42,073 nucleotides of DNA from Peptostreptococcaceae bacterium (lineage in GTDB: Bacteria; Bacillota; Clostridia; Peptostreptococcales; Peptostreptococcaceae): the NCBI GenBank assembly GCA_025210335.1, contig JAOARY010000039.1, positions 1 through 42,073 of the forward strand. Direction: 5' to 3'. Below the pieces are notes generated by a model, which searched no databases, was not told where the DNA came from, and worked only from the letters and a program-made list of their open reading frames with translations. Each line of letters opens with the position of its first letter. The first letter of the stretch is position 1. Positions 8,261 through 17,706 of this stretch are shown here, in pieces. The position numbers and the translations under genes were made by a program.

Positions 8261-9640
8261 ATGAAGAAAAATTTAGCAAAACTACTTACATTAACATTAA
8301 TAATAATAAACACTTTTAGTTTTAATGTTTTTGCAGAAAATAATGATAAGATTATAAAGGATGAAGAATTTTTTAGAGCTATAAAATCTTATATTCTTAA
8401 TAATTATGAAGGTGAAATATCAGAAGAAGAGTTAATTGAAGGTGCTGTTGATGGTATGTTTGAAAAATTAGATAAACATAGCTATTATATGCCTGTGGAT
8501 GAAAGTACACAATTTATAGAAAAAACTAGTGGAGAATTCTTTGGAATAGGTGCTAGTATTGGTGTTAGAGATGATCAACTTAAAATACTTAAGGTTATTG
8601 AAAATACACCAGCACAAAAAGCAGGGCTTTTAAAAGATGATATAATCTTACAAATTGATGGACAAGATATTGTTGATGCCAAAAAAATTGATAAACATAT
8701 AGAAAAAATTCGTGGAGAAAAAGGAACTATTGTTACCCTTGGAATATTAAGAGGTACAAATAAAATTGATATCTCCATAACTAGAGATAAAATTGAAATA
8801 AATCCAGTTACTAAAAAAATCATAGCTAATCATATTGGTTATCTAAAAATCGAGGATTTTAATAAGAATGTATCTAAGAATATAAATGAAGCTATTGAGA
8901 CTTTAGAAAAACAATCTGTAAAAAAATTAGTATTAGATCTTAGATCAAATCCAGGAGGAAGTTTAAGTGAAGTTATATTAGTTGCACAAAACTTTATAGA
9001 TAAAGGAACTATCGTATCTGTAAATTATAGTGATGGAACTAAAAAAACTATAAAATCTTATGGAGCTAAGAAATTTGATGATGTTGTTGTTCTTATAAAT
9101 AATGGGTCTGCTTCAGCTTCAGAAATTTTAGCAGGTGCTATTCAAGATACTAATTCAGGTTTATTAGTTGGTAAAAAATCTTATGGTAAAGGTACTGTTC
9201 AAGAATTAAAGAAATTTAAAAATGATGAATCTTTAAAACTTACTATCGGAAGATATTATCTACCTTCTGGCAGAAGCATAAACGATACAGGTTTGGTTCC
9301 TGATTATGATATTGATAGATTCAAAGATGAAGATATTGTTAAAGATAACCTAAGTATAGACACCAAATCTGATATTATTATAAACGAAGTTGGTCTTGAG
9401 GTTGTTCGTCTTCAAAATATGTTAGAAGCTTTGGGATATCAAATAGCAGATGGTAGTGGAATGTATAATGAAAGTACAAAAAATGCTGTTAGTAGTTTTC
9501 AAACAGCACATGCATTAAATTCAACTGGTATAGCTAATATAGATACTACAAAAAAAATATTAACATCTTACGCAGAACTTATGAGAAAAGAAGAGTTTGA
9601 TGAACAATTAAAAAAAGCTATTGAATTATTAAATAAATAG
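8261..9640 (+). CDS. S41 C-terminal processing peptidase (CtpA/CtpB type)
   Basis: The 459-residue product is a secreted serine protease that cleaves extracytoplasmic proteins near their C-termini. A signal peptide (1-25) is followed by a helical N-terminal region, a PDZ domain (about 90-175, with GIGASIGV and AGLLKDDIILQIDG) and the S41 catalytic domain. The catalytic set aligns as Ser285 in the GSASASE motif, Lys310 in SYGKG and Gln314, with the spacing of 25 and 4 residues seen in CtpB. Residues 378-435 are a peptidoglycan-binding domain (LQNMLEALGY...TKNAVSSFQ). This combination is typical of Firmicutes Ctp proteases that act at the cell wall. The start has AAGGGAG nine bases upstream. 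It could serve maturation of the neighbouring surface proteins, but that is only suggested by position. Confidence 0.93.
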   Translation: MKKNLAKLLTLTLIIINTFSFNVFAENNDKIIKDEEFFRAIKSYILNNYEGEISEEELIEGAVDGMFEKLDKHSYYMPVDESTQFIEKTSGEFFGIGASIGVRDDQLKILKVIENTPAQKAGLLKDDIILQIDGQDIVDAKKIDKHIEKIRGEKGTIVTLGILRGTNKIDISITRDKIEINPVTKKIIANHIGYLKIEDFNKNVSKNINEAIETLEKQSVKKLVLDLRSNPGGSLSEVILVAQNFIDKGTIVSVNYSDGTKKTIKSYGAKKFDDVVVLINNGSASASEILAGAIQDTNSGLLVGKKSYGKGTVQELKKFKNDESLKLTIGRYYLPSGRSINDTGLVPDYDIDRFKDEDIVKDNLSIDTKSDIIINEVGLEVVRLQNMLEALGYQIADGSGMYNESTKNAVSSFQTAHALNSTGIANIDTTKKILTSYAELMRKEEFDEQLKKAIELLNK

Positions 9641-9670
9641 TGATACTATATAAAAGTTATTAATAAAAAA

Positions 9671-9690
9671 AAGGCAGGGTAACCTGCCTT
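9671..9690 (+). terminator. Hairpin after the protease gene
   Basis: AAGGCAGG (9671-9678) and CCTGCCTT (9683-9690) form an 8-bp stem with a GTAA loop, 30 bases after the stop. The downstream T-content on the plus strand is modest, and an A-run precedes the stem, so it may also work in the minus direction. Confidence 0.65.
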
Positions 9691-11572
<1,882 letters not shown>

Positions 11573-11596
11573 TATAAAATAATATATAAATAGAAG

Positions 11597-11628
11597 CTGT
11601 CATACTATATTGATATGGCAGTTTTTTT
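11597..11628 (+). terminator. pyrG intrinsic terminator
   Basis: CTGTCATA (11597-11604) pairs with TATGGCAG (11614-11621) through one G-T wobble, followed by seven T. It begins 24 bases after the pyrG stop. Confidence 0.8.
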
Positions 11629-11675
11629 ATATAAAAATAAATCTCTCACAGAAAATGAAAGATTTATTTTTATAT
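11629..11675. terminator. Long AT-only inverted repeat between converging pyrG and ppx
   Basis: Arms 11629-11644 and 11660-11675 are exact 16-bp complements with a 15-nt loop, placed between the convergent genes. A T-rich tract follows on the plus strand. It probably acts as a second or bidirectional terminator, the one for the minus-strand ppx operon. Confidence 0.55.
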
Positions 11676-11707
11676 TTTTTCTCTATATTTATATATTTTA
11701 CTTATTT

Positions 11708-12625
11708 CTATTTTGTATAATTAAAATAAATAAGCCCTTCAAGATTGTCGTATTCACTTACATACAGACTATCTATATAGAAATTATTAAGAATTATCTC
11801 CAATATTGCAAAACCTGCACTTATTATATCTGCTCTTTTGGGTTGCAATCCTATGATATTTCTTTTTTCTTCCTTACTTAAAGGCATAAGCAAATCTATT
11901 TGTCTTTTTAAATCCACTATATCCAAATTAAGATTATGAGTCTTTTGCATATCATATTCTTCTAATTTTAGATGCATTGATGCTAAGGTAGTTATAGTTC
12001 CACCTATTCCAATTATTTTTTTAATATCAAACTCATTTATTATATTCAATGTATTTGATATAGTTTCATGAATATAATCTTTCATTTGCTGATATTGTAC
12101 TTCATCTATTGGGTCTTTTTTTAGGAATTTTTCGCTCATCCTTACAGCACCTACATTTTCACTCTTACAAAATTTAATGCCTTCTTCATTTCCCACTATA
12201 AACTCAGTTGAACCTCCGCCAATATCTATTACAAGTATATCTTCCTTCTTGTCTTCCATTCCACTTAATACACCCATAAATCCCATATTAGCTTCCATAT
12301 CGCCATCTATTATATCTACATTTGCATCTAATTTATCCTTAGCTTCTTTTACAAATTCATTTTTATTCTTGCTATCTCTAAGTGCGGATGTTCCAATTAT
12401 ATATATATCCTTACAATCACTTTCTTTTGCTTGATTATAGAATTTACAAAGAGCATCTATATTTTTTTCGATTGCATCCTTTGATATTACACCTTCATTA
12501 TCTACATTTTTGCCTATTCTAGTTGTATTTATAAACTTATCTCTTTTTAGAAATTTACCATCTTTATATTCACTTATAAGCAATCTCATAGAATTAGTCC
12601 CTATATCAATAGCAGCATATTTCAT
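11708..12625 (-). CDS. Ppx/GppA-family phosphatase
   Basis: The 305-residue protein has the ASKHA actin-like fold of exopolyphosphatase/pppGpp phosphatase. The first phosphate-binding motif is AAIDIGTNSMRLL (residues 4-16), the second is DIGGGSTEF (134-142), and IGIGGTITTLA follows later. It is the short two-domain form without the C-terminal HD domain. The family hydrolyses polyphosphate or pppGpp; the substrate here is not known. It starts four bases after the divIC stop, with its TGGAGTGAT site overlapping the end of divIC, so the two are translationally coupled. The same neighbour pair occurs in other Clostridia. The end of the gene is close to the shared terminator region with pyrG. Confidence 0.9.
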   Translation of the reverse strand: MKYAAIDIGTNSMRLLISEYKDGKFLKRDKFINTTRIGKNVDNEGVISKDAIEKNIDALCKFYNQAKESDCKDIYIIGTSALRDSKNKNEFVKEAKDKLDANVDIIDGDMEANMGFMGVLSGMEDKKEDILVIDIGGGSTEFIVGNEEGIKFCKSENVGAVRMSEKFLKKDPIDEVQYQQMKDYIHETISNTLNIINEFDIKKIIGIGGTITTLASMHLKLEEYDMQKTHNLNLDIVDLKRQIDLLMPLSKEEKRNIIGLQPKRADIISAGFAILEIILNNFYIDSLYVSEYDNLEGLIYFNYTK

Positions 12626-12629
12626 AATA

Positions 12630-13253
12630 TCACTCCATTTTATTTGTATCTATATACATAATTTCACCATCATAGACCATTTTTAATTTTTCTCTAGCTG
12701 TTCTTTCTACAAATTTATTTGTATCAACATTTTCTATTTGATTTTTTAAATTTTGATTTATTATTTTTTCTCTTTGTATTTGTTTTTCTATCCTAGCTTT
12801 ATTTTCTTTAATTTCTTTAATCTTTTTATCTTGTTCTACAAAACTAGATATTATATAGATTGTAAGCATCAGACTTATCAAAACAAAAATTATATTTTCT
12901 AATGATATATTTTTAGTATTTTTATTGCTATTTTTCTTTTTATTTTTCTTTCTTTTTATTTTTTTATCTTTGATATATTGCTCACTTTCATCTATATCAT
13001 TTTCAACATATTTCTTTACTTTATCTCTTTTTTCTTTTTCTTTTAATTTATCTTCAAAATCTATTATATTATCATTAAGATGATTTTTTATATTTTCATT
13101 ATTTTTTATTTCTGTTGTTCTTTCTTTTGTTTTATTAGTTCTACTACTGCTTCTTTTGTTTTTTGTTTTATTTGTAGATATCTTATTTTGTTTTTTCTTT
13201 TTAGTTTTTTTCTTACCATCACTATAGTAAGATCTCATACATTTCCGTTGCAT
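12630..13253 (-). CDS. divIC: DivIC/FtsB-family septum formation protein with a long Lys-rich N-terminus
   Basis: The 207-residue protein is a bitopic membrane protein of the division complex, expected to form a trimer with FtsL and DivIB at the septum. Residues 1-113 are cytoplasmic and extremely Lys/Asn/Glu-rich. One membrane segment (about 117-137, NIIFVLISLMLTIYIISSF) leads into a coiled coil (138-180) and the family end motif FVERTAREKLKMVYDGEIMYID. Usual family members have only a short cytoplasmic tail, so this tail is long. The start is uncertain: the ATG at 13253 lacks a clear ribosome binding site. The ATG at 13238 has a weak CGGAAA, which would give 202 residues. The IStron lies directly upstream. 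An S4-divIC order without yabP and yabQ is noted in the findings. Confidence 0.85.
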   Translation of the reverse strand: MQRKCMRSYYSDGKKKTKKKKQNKISTNKTKNKRSSSRTNKTKERTTEIKNNENIKNHLNDNIIDFEDKLKEKEKRDKVKKYVENDIDESEQYIKDKKIKRKKNKKKNSNKNTKNISLENIIFVLISLMLTIYIISSFVEQDKKIKEIKENKARIEKQIQREKIINQNLKNQIENVDTNKFVERTAREKLKMVYDGEIMYIDTNKME

Positions 13254-13302
13254 AAAATTTATAACACTCTATAAAAAATCTTATAAAAATCTATAAAATT
13301 TA

Positions 13303-13446
13303 CTTTGATTATCATCTCTAATAACCTTCCCTATTCTTACTGCTCTATTTCAAATAATAGTATTCTACTCTAGTTTTATATAGCAATCCAAGGGCTTAAA
13401 TTCGGATACAACGCACCCTACATATTAATAGTTTTTTGAAAAATTA
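13303..13446 (-). ncRNA. Predicted omega RNA / right end of the IStron
   Basis: The sequence directly 3' of tnpB is less AT-rich than its surroundings and richly structured. CCCTT and AAGGG-like segments could pair, and near the end GGTTATTA and TGATAATC form an 8-bp stem (two wobbles) with a GAGA loop at about 13311-13330. TnpB proteins use a guide RNA whose scaffold is the element's right end and whose guide is the flanking DNA, so this stretch is the expected scaffold. In IStrons the same sequence also carries the 3' splice site. The function is inferred from position and family. Confidence 0.5.
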
Positions 13447-14580
13447 TTATACTATTAATTTATATTTTGAAAGATTTATACTAGCATTTTTATCCCTATC
13501 CATAATCATTTTACATTCATCACATTTATATTTCCTATCACTTAGTTTTAAATCTTTTTTTACATTTCCACAACAAGAACATCTTTTACTACTTGGATAG
13601 AATCTATCAGCTTTAACAAATTTAATTTTATTAAATTCGCATTTATATTTCATTTGTCTTATAAATTCATAAAATTTTTGTTCTTGAATACTTTTTGATA
13701 AATGCTTATTTTTCATCATGCCACTTATATTTAAATCTTCCATCACCACTCTATATGGTTTTAATTTAATTATTTTAGCAGTTACTTGATGTATATGATT
13801 ATTTCTTATATTTGCTAGCTTTCTATGAATAAGTTTAATTTGTTTTTCTAATTTAATAATATTATTAGTTTTTATAAAACAATTTCCTTGTTTATTCATT
13901 TTATATTTTTTTGATATTTTTCTTTGTAATCTATCCAGTCTTTTTTTTAATTTTTTGACTTTAGCTGTTTTATTAATGTTTTTAAATGGTTTATCTACAC
14001 AATTTACTACTGCCAATTCTTTAACCCCTAAATCAATTCCAATACTTAAATCTTTATTTAACTCGACTTGGTTTTCATCTTGTTCAAATCCCAATGTTAG
14101 GCACCAATACTTCCCATCAAAACAACATCTTGGATTGTTGTATTTTTTTAATTTTGGAATTTTATAATTTGTTTTGTACTCAACCTTACCTATTTTTTCT
14201 ATATTTACTTTGCCATCTTTAAATTTTACAGCATCATACCTAACATAAAATGATTTTTTTGATTTTTTCTTGGATTTAAATCTAGGTTTTTTTGATTTTC
14301 CCTTAAAGAAATTTTTATAAGCAGTATTTAAATCATCAAAAGCTTTCATTGTCACTTGACCACTAACTTCATAGAGCCATTTATATTTTTCTTTCGTCTT
14401 TACAGTGTTATTAAATTCTTTTTTTATTTTAAGTTGTGATGGTTTTAAACCTTGTTTAGACATTTCTTCCCATTTTACAAGACCCCAATTATAAGCAAAT
14501 CTTGCAACTCCAGTAGATTTAAACATTAATATTTCCTGACTTTTGCTTGGTTTTAATCTTATTTTTATAGCTTTTATCAT
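13447..14580 (-). CDS. tnpB: TnpB RNA-guided nuclease of the IStron
   Basis: The 377-residue protein is full length for compact IS605-type TnpB and has no disruption. The RuvC motifs are intact: Asp183 in GIDLGVKEL, Glu281 in VVMEDLNISG, and DRDKNASINL at 361-370. The zinc finger has C334/C337 and C353/C356. TnpB is an omega-RNA-guided DNA endonuclease that helps the element persist at its donor site. The start has GAGGTGA seven bases upstream. It is 38% or more similar by eye to the second TnpB of the window but belongs to a different element. It lies downstream of the intron core, as in other IStrons, and no tnpA is adjacent. Confidence 0.93.
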   Translation of the reverse strand: MIKAIKIRLKPSKSQEILMFKSTGVARFAYNWGLVKWEEMSKQGLKPSQLKIKKEFNNTVKTKEKYKWLYEVSGQVTMKAFDDLNTAYKNFFKGKSKKPRFKSKKKSKKSFYVRYDAVKFKDGKVNIEKIGKVEYKTNYKIPKLKKYNNPRCCFDGKYWCLTLGFEQDENQVELNKDLSIGIDLGVKELAVVNCVDKPFKNINKTAKVKKLKKRLDRLQRKISKKYKMNKQGNCFIKTNNIIKLEKQIKLIHRKLANIRNNHIHQVTAKIIKLKPYRVVMEDLNISGMMKNKHLSKSIQEQKFYEFIRQMKYKCEFNKIKFVKADRFYPSSKRCSCCGNVKKDLKLSDRKYKCDECKMIMDRDKNASINLSKYKLIV

Positions 14581-14789
14581 CTTATTTCACCTCACTTTCT
14601 ATCTTTATTTATATGATTATTATACCCATTAATAATAGTTAGAAATCTAGTGTAAATAAGTCCCAATAAAGAATAGAGCATATTTTTAAAATAAAAGATT
14701 AAAAATTAAAACCTTAATTACTTGAAAATATCATTTTCATAGATTTTTATAAAATTTTCAAAGAACAGTTATAAATTTTATGCGCATTC

Positions 14790-15181
14790 ACATAAGAACG
14801 CTACTTCTTATGCAGTTCTTTTATGAACTTCTCATACTTTCATATGAGCGTAGACTATATCATTACCATTCATTTTTCAATGTTTTAGGTATCCTCCACT
14901 TCCACCACCAATAACTTGTGATGTACTCCCTTATGGGATAGTCGTTGAACCTTACCCTATTTAGGTCTTGGCTGCTGATTGCCTATTATCAAAACACTTA
15001 GGATTTAACCTTATGCCATCTAACTAATTTTTTCTACTTTCGCAACCATCACACTCACCCTTATTTCATGGTCATGTTGTGGTTTAGTTAGCTTTAAGGG
15101 TTTCCAGCAGTTCAAAGGATTTTGGATAGATTTTATCAATCCATCGCTCCATGCTCTTTACAAACATGGGAGGTTGTTATT
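14790..15181 (-). ncRNA. Group I intron ribozyme core
   Basis: All core strands can be read on the minus strand. P3 pairs UUGAAC (15115-15110) with GUUCAA (14950-14945). P4 joins GCUG of AACUGCUGGAAACCC (15112-15098) to CAGC of AAUCAGCAGCCAAG (14980-14967), the P and Q elements. R is GUUCAACGACUA (14950-14939) and S is AAUGAUAUAGUC (14864-14853), pairing GACUA/UAGUC as P7. P8 is UCCC/GGGA between R and S. After S come three hairpins of the P9 type, the last pairing GCAUAAGAA with UUCUUAUGU. The intron carries no ORF in the core; tnpB lies 3' of it. It could splice the S4-divIC message. Activity cannot be shown from sequence, but no core strand is broken. Confidence 0.9.
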
Positions 15182-15449
15182 ACAAAAAATTTATACATAT
15201 TTCATTAGATTTTTTATAACACATAGTTACCTCTGCTTCATTTTTCAATACATGTGATTTAATCATCTTAATCTTTGCTTTTGTTTTTCTACTTCCTATT
15301 TCTATTTCTATAACATCACCCTCTTTAACCTTTGTTGACGGCTTTGCTACCTTACCATTAATCTGTATCATTCCACTTTCACAAGCTTCTTTTGCTATTG
15401 TTCTTCTTTTTATTATTCTTGATACTTTAAGATATTTATCTAAACGCAT
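15180..15449 (-). CDS. rqcP: S4-domain RNA-binding protein (RqcP/YabO family)
   Basis: As read from the DNA, the protein has 89 residues. The start has AAGGATG nine bases upstream. MRLDKYLKVSRIIKRRTIAKEAC begins the S4 domain, followed by INGKVAKPSTKVKEGDVIEIEIG. RqcP binds stalled 60S-like 50S subunits with RqcH in ribosome quality control in Firmicutes; the assignment rests on the family and the hup-S4-divIC neighbourhood. The C-terminal end from about residue 75 looks unlike the family. The stop codon is formed by one base before and two bases after the predicted IStron boundary, so the spliced message would read further (see findings). It probably has its own promoter, since a terminator follows hup. 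Confidence 0.85.
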   Translation of the reverse strand: MRLDKYLKVSRIIKRRTIAKEACESGMIQINGKVAKPSTKVKEGDVIEIEIGSRKTKAKIKMIKSHVLKNEAEVTMCYKKSNEICINFL

Positions 15450-15487
15450 ATTAACACATCCTTTTAATGATTTTTGTAAACTATTTT

Positions 15488-15516
15488 AGTGAGATTTTAC
15501 TTATAAAAATCTCACT
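15488..15516 (-). repeat. 11-bp perfect hairpin in the S4 gene leader
   Basis: AGTGAGATTTT (15488-15498) and AAAATCTCACT (15506-15516) are exact complements with a 7-nt loop. It lies about 40 bases before the S4 start, with no T-run on the minus strand. A leader hairpin or operator is possible; nothing known was recognised. Confidence 0.5.
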
Positions 15517-15560
15517 TAGTTAGTTAAATAAAGCTGAAGGTTTTTAAAGAATTTTATATA

Positions 15561-15600
15561 AAAAAACAGTTCTTTGAAAGTATTTACTTAAAAAGAACTG
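15561..15600 (-). terminator. Intrinsic terminator after hup
   Basis: CAGTTCTTT and AAAGAACTG (15567-15575 and 15592-15600) form a 9-bp stem. On the minus strand it is followed by a run of T (15566-15561) and lies about 50 bases past the hup stop. Confidence 0.75.
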
Positions 15601-15652
15601 CTTTTGTCCTTCTATATTATTATACAAAATAATATAGAATTTATAAATATGC

Positions 15653-15931
15653 TTATTTATTTACTATTTCTTTAAGACCTTTTCCAGCTTTGAATACTGG
15701 AGCTTTAGAAGCTGGTATTTCTATAACTTGCTTAGGGTCTCTTGGGTTTCTACCTTGTCTAGCTGCTCTTTGTCTAACTTCAAAAGTTCCAAATCCAACT
15801 AATTGAACTTTTTCTTCTGAAACTAAAGCTTCTTCAACTGATTTCATGAATGCGTTTAATGCAGCTTCTGCATCCTTCTTAGTTAATCCACTTTTCGTAG
15901 CCATATTTGCTACTAATTCTGCTTTATTCAT
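15653..15931 (-). CDS. hup: HU-family DNA-binding protein
   Basis: The 92-residue protein has the standard length. It begins MNKAELVANMATKSGLTKKDAEAAL, with the family centre VQLVGFGTFEVRQRAARQGRNPRDPKQVIEIPASKAPVFKAGKGLKE, which includes the Arg-rich DNA-contact arm and the Pro that intercalates. It works as a dimer that bends and compacts the chromosome. The ribosome binding site is AAGGAGG. It is flanked by mazG upstream and the S4 gene downstream, the same order as in many Clostridia, and has its own promoter and terminator. Confidence 0.97.
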   Translation of the reverse strand: MNKAELVANMATKSGLTKKDAEAALNAFMKSVEEALVSEEKVQLVGFGTFEVRQRAARQGRNPRDPKQVIEIPASKAPVFKAGKGLKEIVNK

Positions 15932-15990
15932 TTAAATAAACCTCCTTAAATTCTTGCAAATCCTATTATTTATTATAAATGGATATCTCC

Positions 15991-16019
15991 ATTATAAACT
16001 ATTTTTAAATATTTTACAT
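15991..16019 (-). promoter_or_regulatory. Putative hup promoter
   Basis: Minus-strand TATAAT (15996-15991) lies about 60 bases before the hup start, with a weak ATGTAA -35 at 17-base spacing. Just after it an ATGGA/TCCAT dyad could form a short leader hairpin. Confidence 0.4.
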
Positions 16020-16062
16020 ACTTTTTATTTAAATTGTAATATTATGTTCGATATTTGTAATA

Positions 16063-17535
16063 TTAATTCTTTTTAGTCTTCTCTTCTTTCTTTGCTTCTT
16101 CCCAAAACTCGTCCATCTCTTTAAGCGTACAATCGTTTAATTGTCTATTTGATTTTAAAGCTTGTTTTTCAACATATTCAAATCTATCTATGAATTTTTT
16201 TGAAGTTTTGTTTATTGCTTCTTCTGGATCTACCTTTAAGAACCTTGAAAGATTTACAACTGCAAATAAAAGGTCTCCAACCTCTTCCTCTATGTATTGT
16301 ATATCTCCTTTGGCATGTGCGTCAACCACTTCTTTGTATTCTTCTTCTACTTTTTTATAAACATCTTCTATATCAGCCCAATCAAAACCAACAATTTTTG
16401 CCTTTTCTTGAATTTTTCTAGCCTTCATAAGACCTGGGAAAGCATTTGGAATCCTTCTAATTCCCTCTGTTATCGTTTCTTCCTTTTTCTCTTTTCTCTT
16501 TATTTCTTCCCATCTCTTATCATATTCTTCCTCATTGAATTTTTCATCTAAAAATACATGTGGATGTCTTCTTATTAGTTTTTGACTTATTGATTTTACT
16601 ATATCTTTTATATTAAAATATCCATCTTCTGAAGCTATTAAACCATGAAATACAACATGTAATAATAAATCTCCAAGTTCTTCTATCATTTCATCTATAT
16701 CTTCTTTTTCAATAGCATCATAAAGTTCATAGGCTTCTTCTAACAAATGGGTCTTTAAGCTTTGATGTGTTTGCTTTTGATCCCAAGGACAACCATCTTT
16801 GCCTCTTAATCTTTTCATAACATCTATAAAATCATTTATGCTTTCATATGTTTTTTCAGCTTGAGCTTCTATATATATGGATGTTAAATGGTCAAATTCA
16901 TCAACTCTATCAAGTTCATATAATTTGACATCTATCACTTTTTCCATATCTTTTATTCCAGCATTCTTTACTATTTTGATATTTTTATCATCTTTATAAT
17001 ATTCCATCAAAAATATTTTAAGATTAGAAGCTATGAATCTATCATATACTTGGGTTATTATATAATGATTATATATATCTATATTACTCTGTTCTATTGA
17101 TAATGCATCCACAAGTGTAAATCCGTTTACTGGATCAAAATCAGACAATCTATACATTGCATCAACAAAACTCATTGATTCTATTATTTCATAATCAATA
17201 TTATTGTAATTAGCCTTATCTATTATAAGTTCAACACTTTTTTCTGCAACCATTGGATGTCCTGGTACAACATATATAATATCTTCTTTTTTGGACTCTT
17301 GTATTATATAATTTGCAATATTTTCATATACATCATTAAAATTATCTTCTTGTTCATAAAAATAATCAAGACCATCATAATTAATACCCATATTGTTTAT
17401 ATCACTAACTATTGGATGCTTTATTGTTCTTAAATATATTTTTATTTTATTTTCATTCGCTGATTTTAACTCACTAATTGCTTTATAACTTATATAATCT
17501 AAACTACCTGGCCCTAAACCTAGTATTTTTAGCAT
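16063..17535 (-). CDS. mazG: Tetrapyrrole methylase-MazG fusion (YabN type)
   Basis: The 490-residue protein matches the length of YabN. The N-terminal half (1 to about 225) has the SAM-dependent methylase fold, with LGLGPGSLDYIS and YVVPGHPMVAEKSVELI. The C-terminal half (about 233-485) holds MazG nucleotide pyrophosphohydrolase repeats. The first shows LRGKDGCPWDQKQTHQSL and the metal site EEAYE...EELGDLL; the second shows GFDWADIEDVYKKVEEEYKEV and EEVGDLLFAVVN. MazG hydrolyses non-canonical or excess NTPs to NMP and pyrophosphate; the role of the methylase half is unknown. It is followed by hup. Its 5' flank is occupied by the IS607-type element, whose right end comes within about 50 bases of the start, so its promoter may be changed or provided by the element. 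Confidence 0.93.
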   Translation of the reverse strand: MLKILGLGPGSLDYISYKAISELKSANENKIKIYLRTIKHPIVSDINNMGINYDGLDYFYEQEDNFNDVYENIANYIIQESKKEDIIYVVPGHPMVAEKSVELIIDKANYNNIDYEIIESMSFVDAMYRLSDFDPVNGFTLVDALSIEQSNIDIYNHYIITQVYDRFIASNLKIFLMEYYKDDKNIKIVKNAGIKDMEKVIDVKLYELDRVDEFDHLTSIYIEAQAEKTYESINDFIDVMKRLRGKDGCPWDQKQTHQSLKTHLLEEAYELYDAIEKEDIDEMIEELGDLLLHVVFHGLIASEDGYFNIKDIVKSISQKLIRRHPHVFLDEKFNEEEYDKRWEEIKRKEKKEETITEGIRRIPNAFPGLMKARKIQEKAKIVGFDWADIEDVYKKVEEEYKEVVDAHAKGDIQYIEEEVGDLLFAVVNLSRFLKVDPEEAINKTSKKFIDRFEYVEKQALKSNRQLNDCTLKEMDEFWEEAKKEEKTKKN

Positions 17536-17579
17536 TCTATCACCGTTACCAAAAACCTATAAAAATCTACAAATCAAAG

Positions 17580-17706
17580 ATTTTTGTTTCTTTCCTACTT
17601 CACAATGTCCCATTTTGCCGAAGCTACTTTGGTTTGCTATAACACTCCATAGGCTTTGCTACTTTTTTAGTAGTGGGTTGTAACGATTACCCAATTTAGA
17701 AAACCT
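17580..17706 (-). ncRNA. Predicted omega RNA / right end of the IS607-type element
   Basis: The stretch 3' of the second tnpB is richer in G+C than the surrounding DNA and shows nested hairpins on the minus strand: TGGGT/ACCCA enclosing GTAA/TTAC, and CTACT/AGTAG. This is the expected place of the guide RNA scaffold of an IS607-type TnpB. The exact element end was not found. Confidence 0.45.

Larger units (their letters stand above)
13303..15181 (-). mobile_element. IStron: group I intron joined to a tnpB-only IS605-type element
   Basis: The element of about 1.88 kb is transcribed on the minus strand. It has a group I intron core at its 5' side (about 15181-14790), an intact tnpB, and a structured 3' end. 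This is the architecture of CdISt1 of Clostridioides difficile and related IStrons, which splice out of mRNA while the DNA behaves as an IS200/IS605-type element. The 5' boundary is placed after minus-strand TTTGT (last exon base 15182), because the exon can pair with a guide in the intron through a U-G pair. The 3' boundary at 13303 (after CAAAG) is a guess and could be off by tens of bases. No tnpA is present, so movement would need a transposase in trans. No target duplication is expected for this family. Confidence 0.8.

Noticed and set aside
11615..11881. Plus-strand ORF of 88 residues after pyrG
   Set aside because: It starts in the pyrG terminator and runs antisense through the end of the ppx gene; no ribosome binding site.
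14581..15179. Broken transposase or other coding remnant upstream of tnpB
   Set aside because: No frame gives a recognisable tnpA; the conserved strands are those of a group I intron.
16200..16551. Plus-strand ORFs of 73 and 84 residues opposite mazG
   Set aside because: They overlap well-conserved MazG repeats on the other strand and lack any signal of their own.
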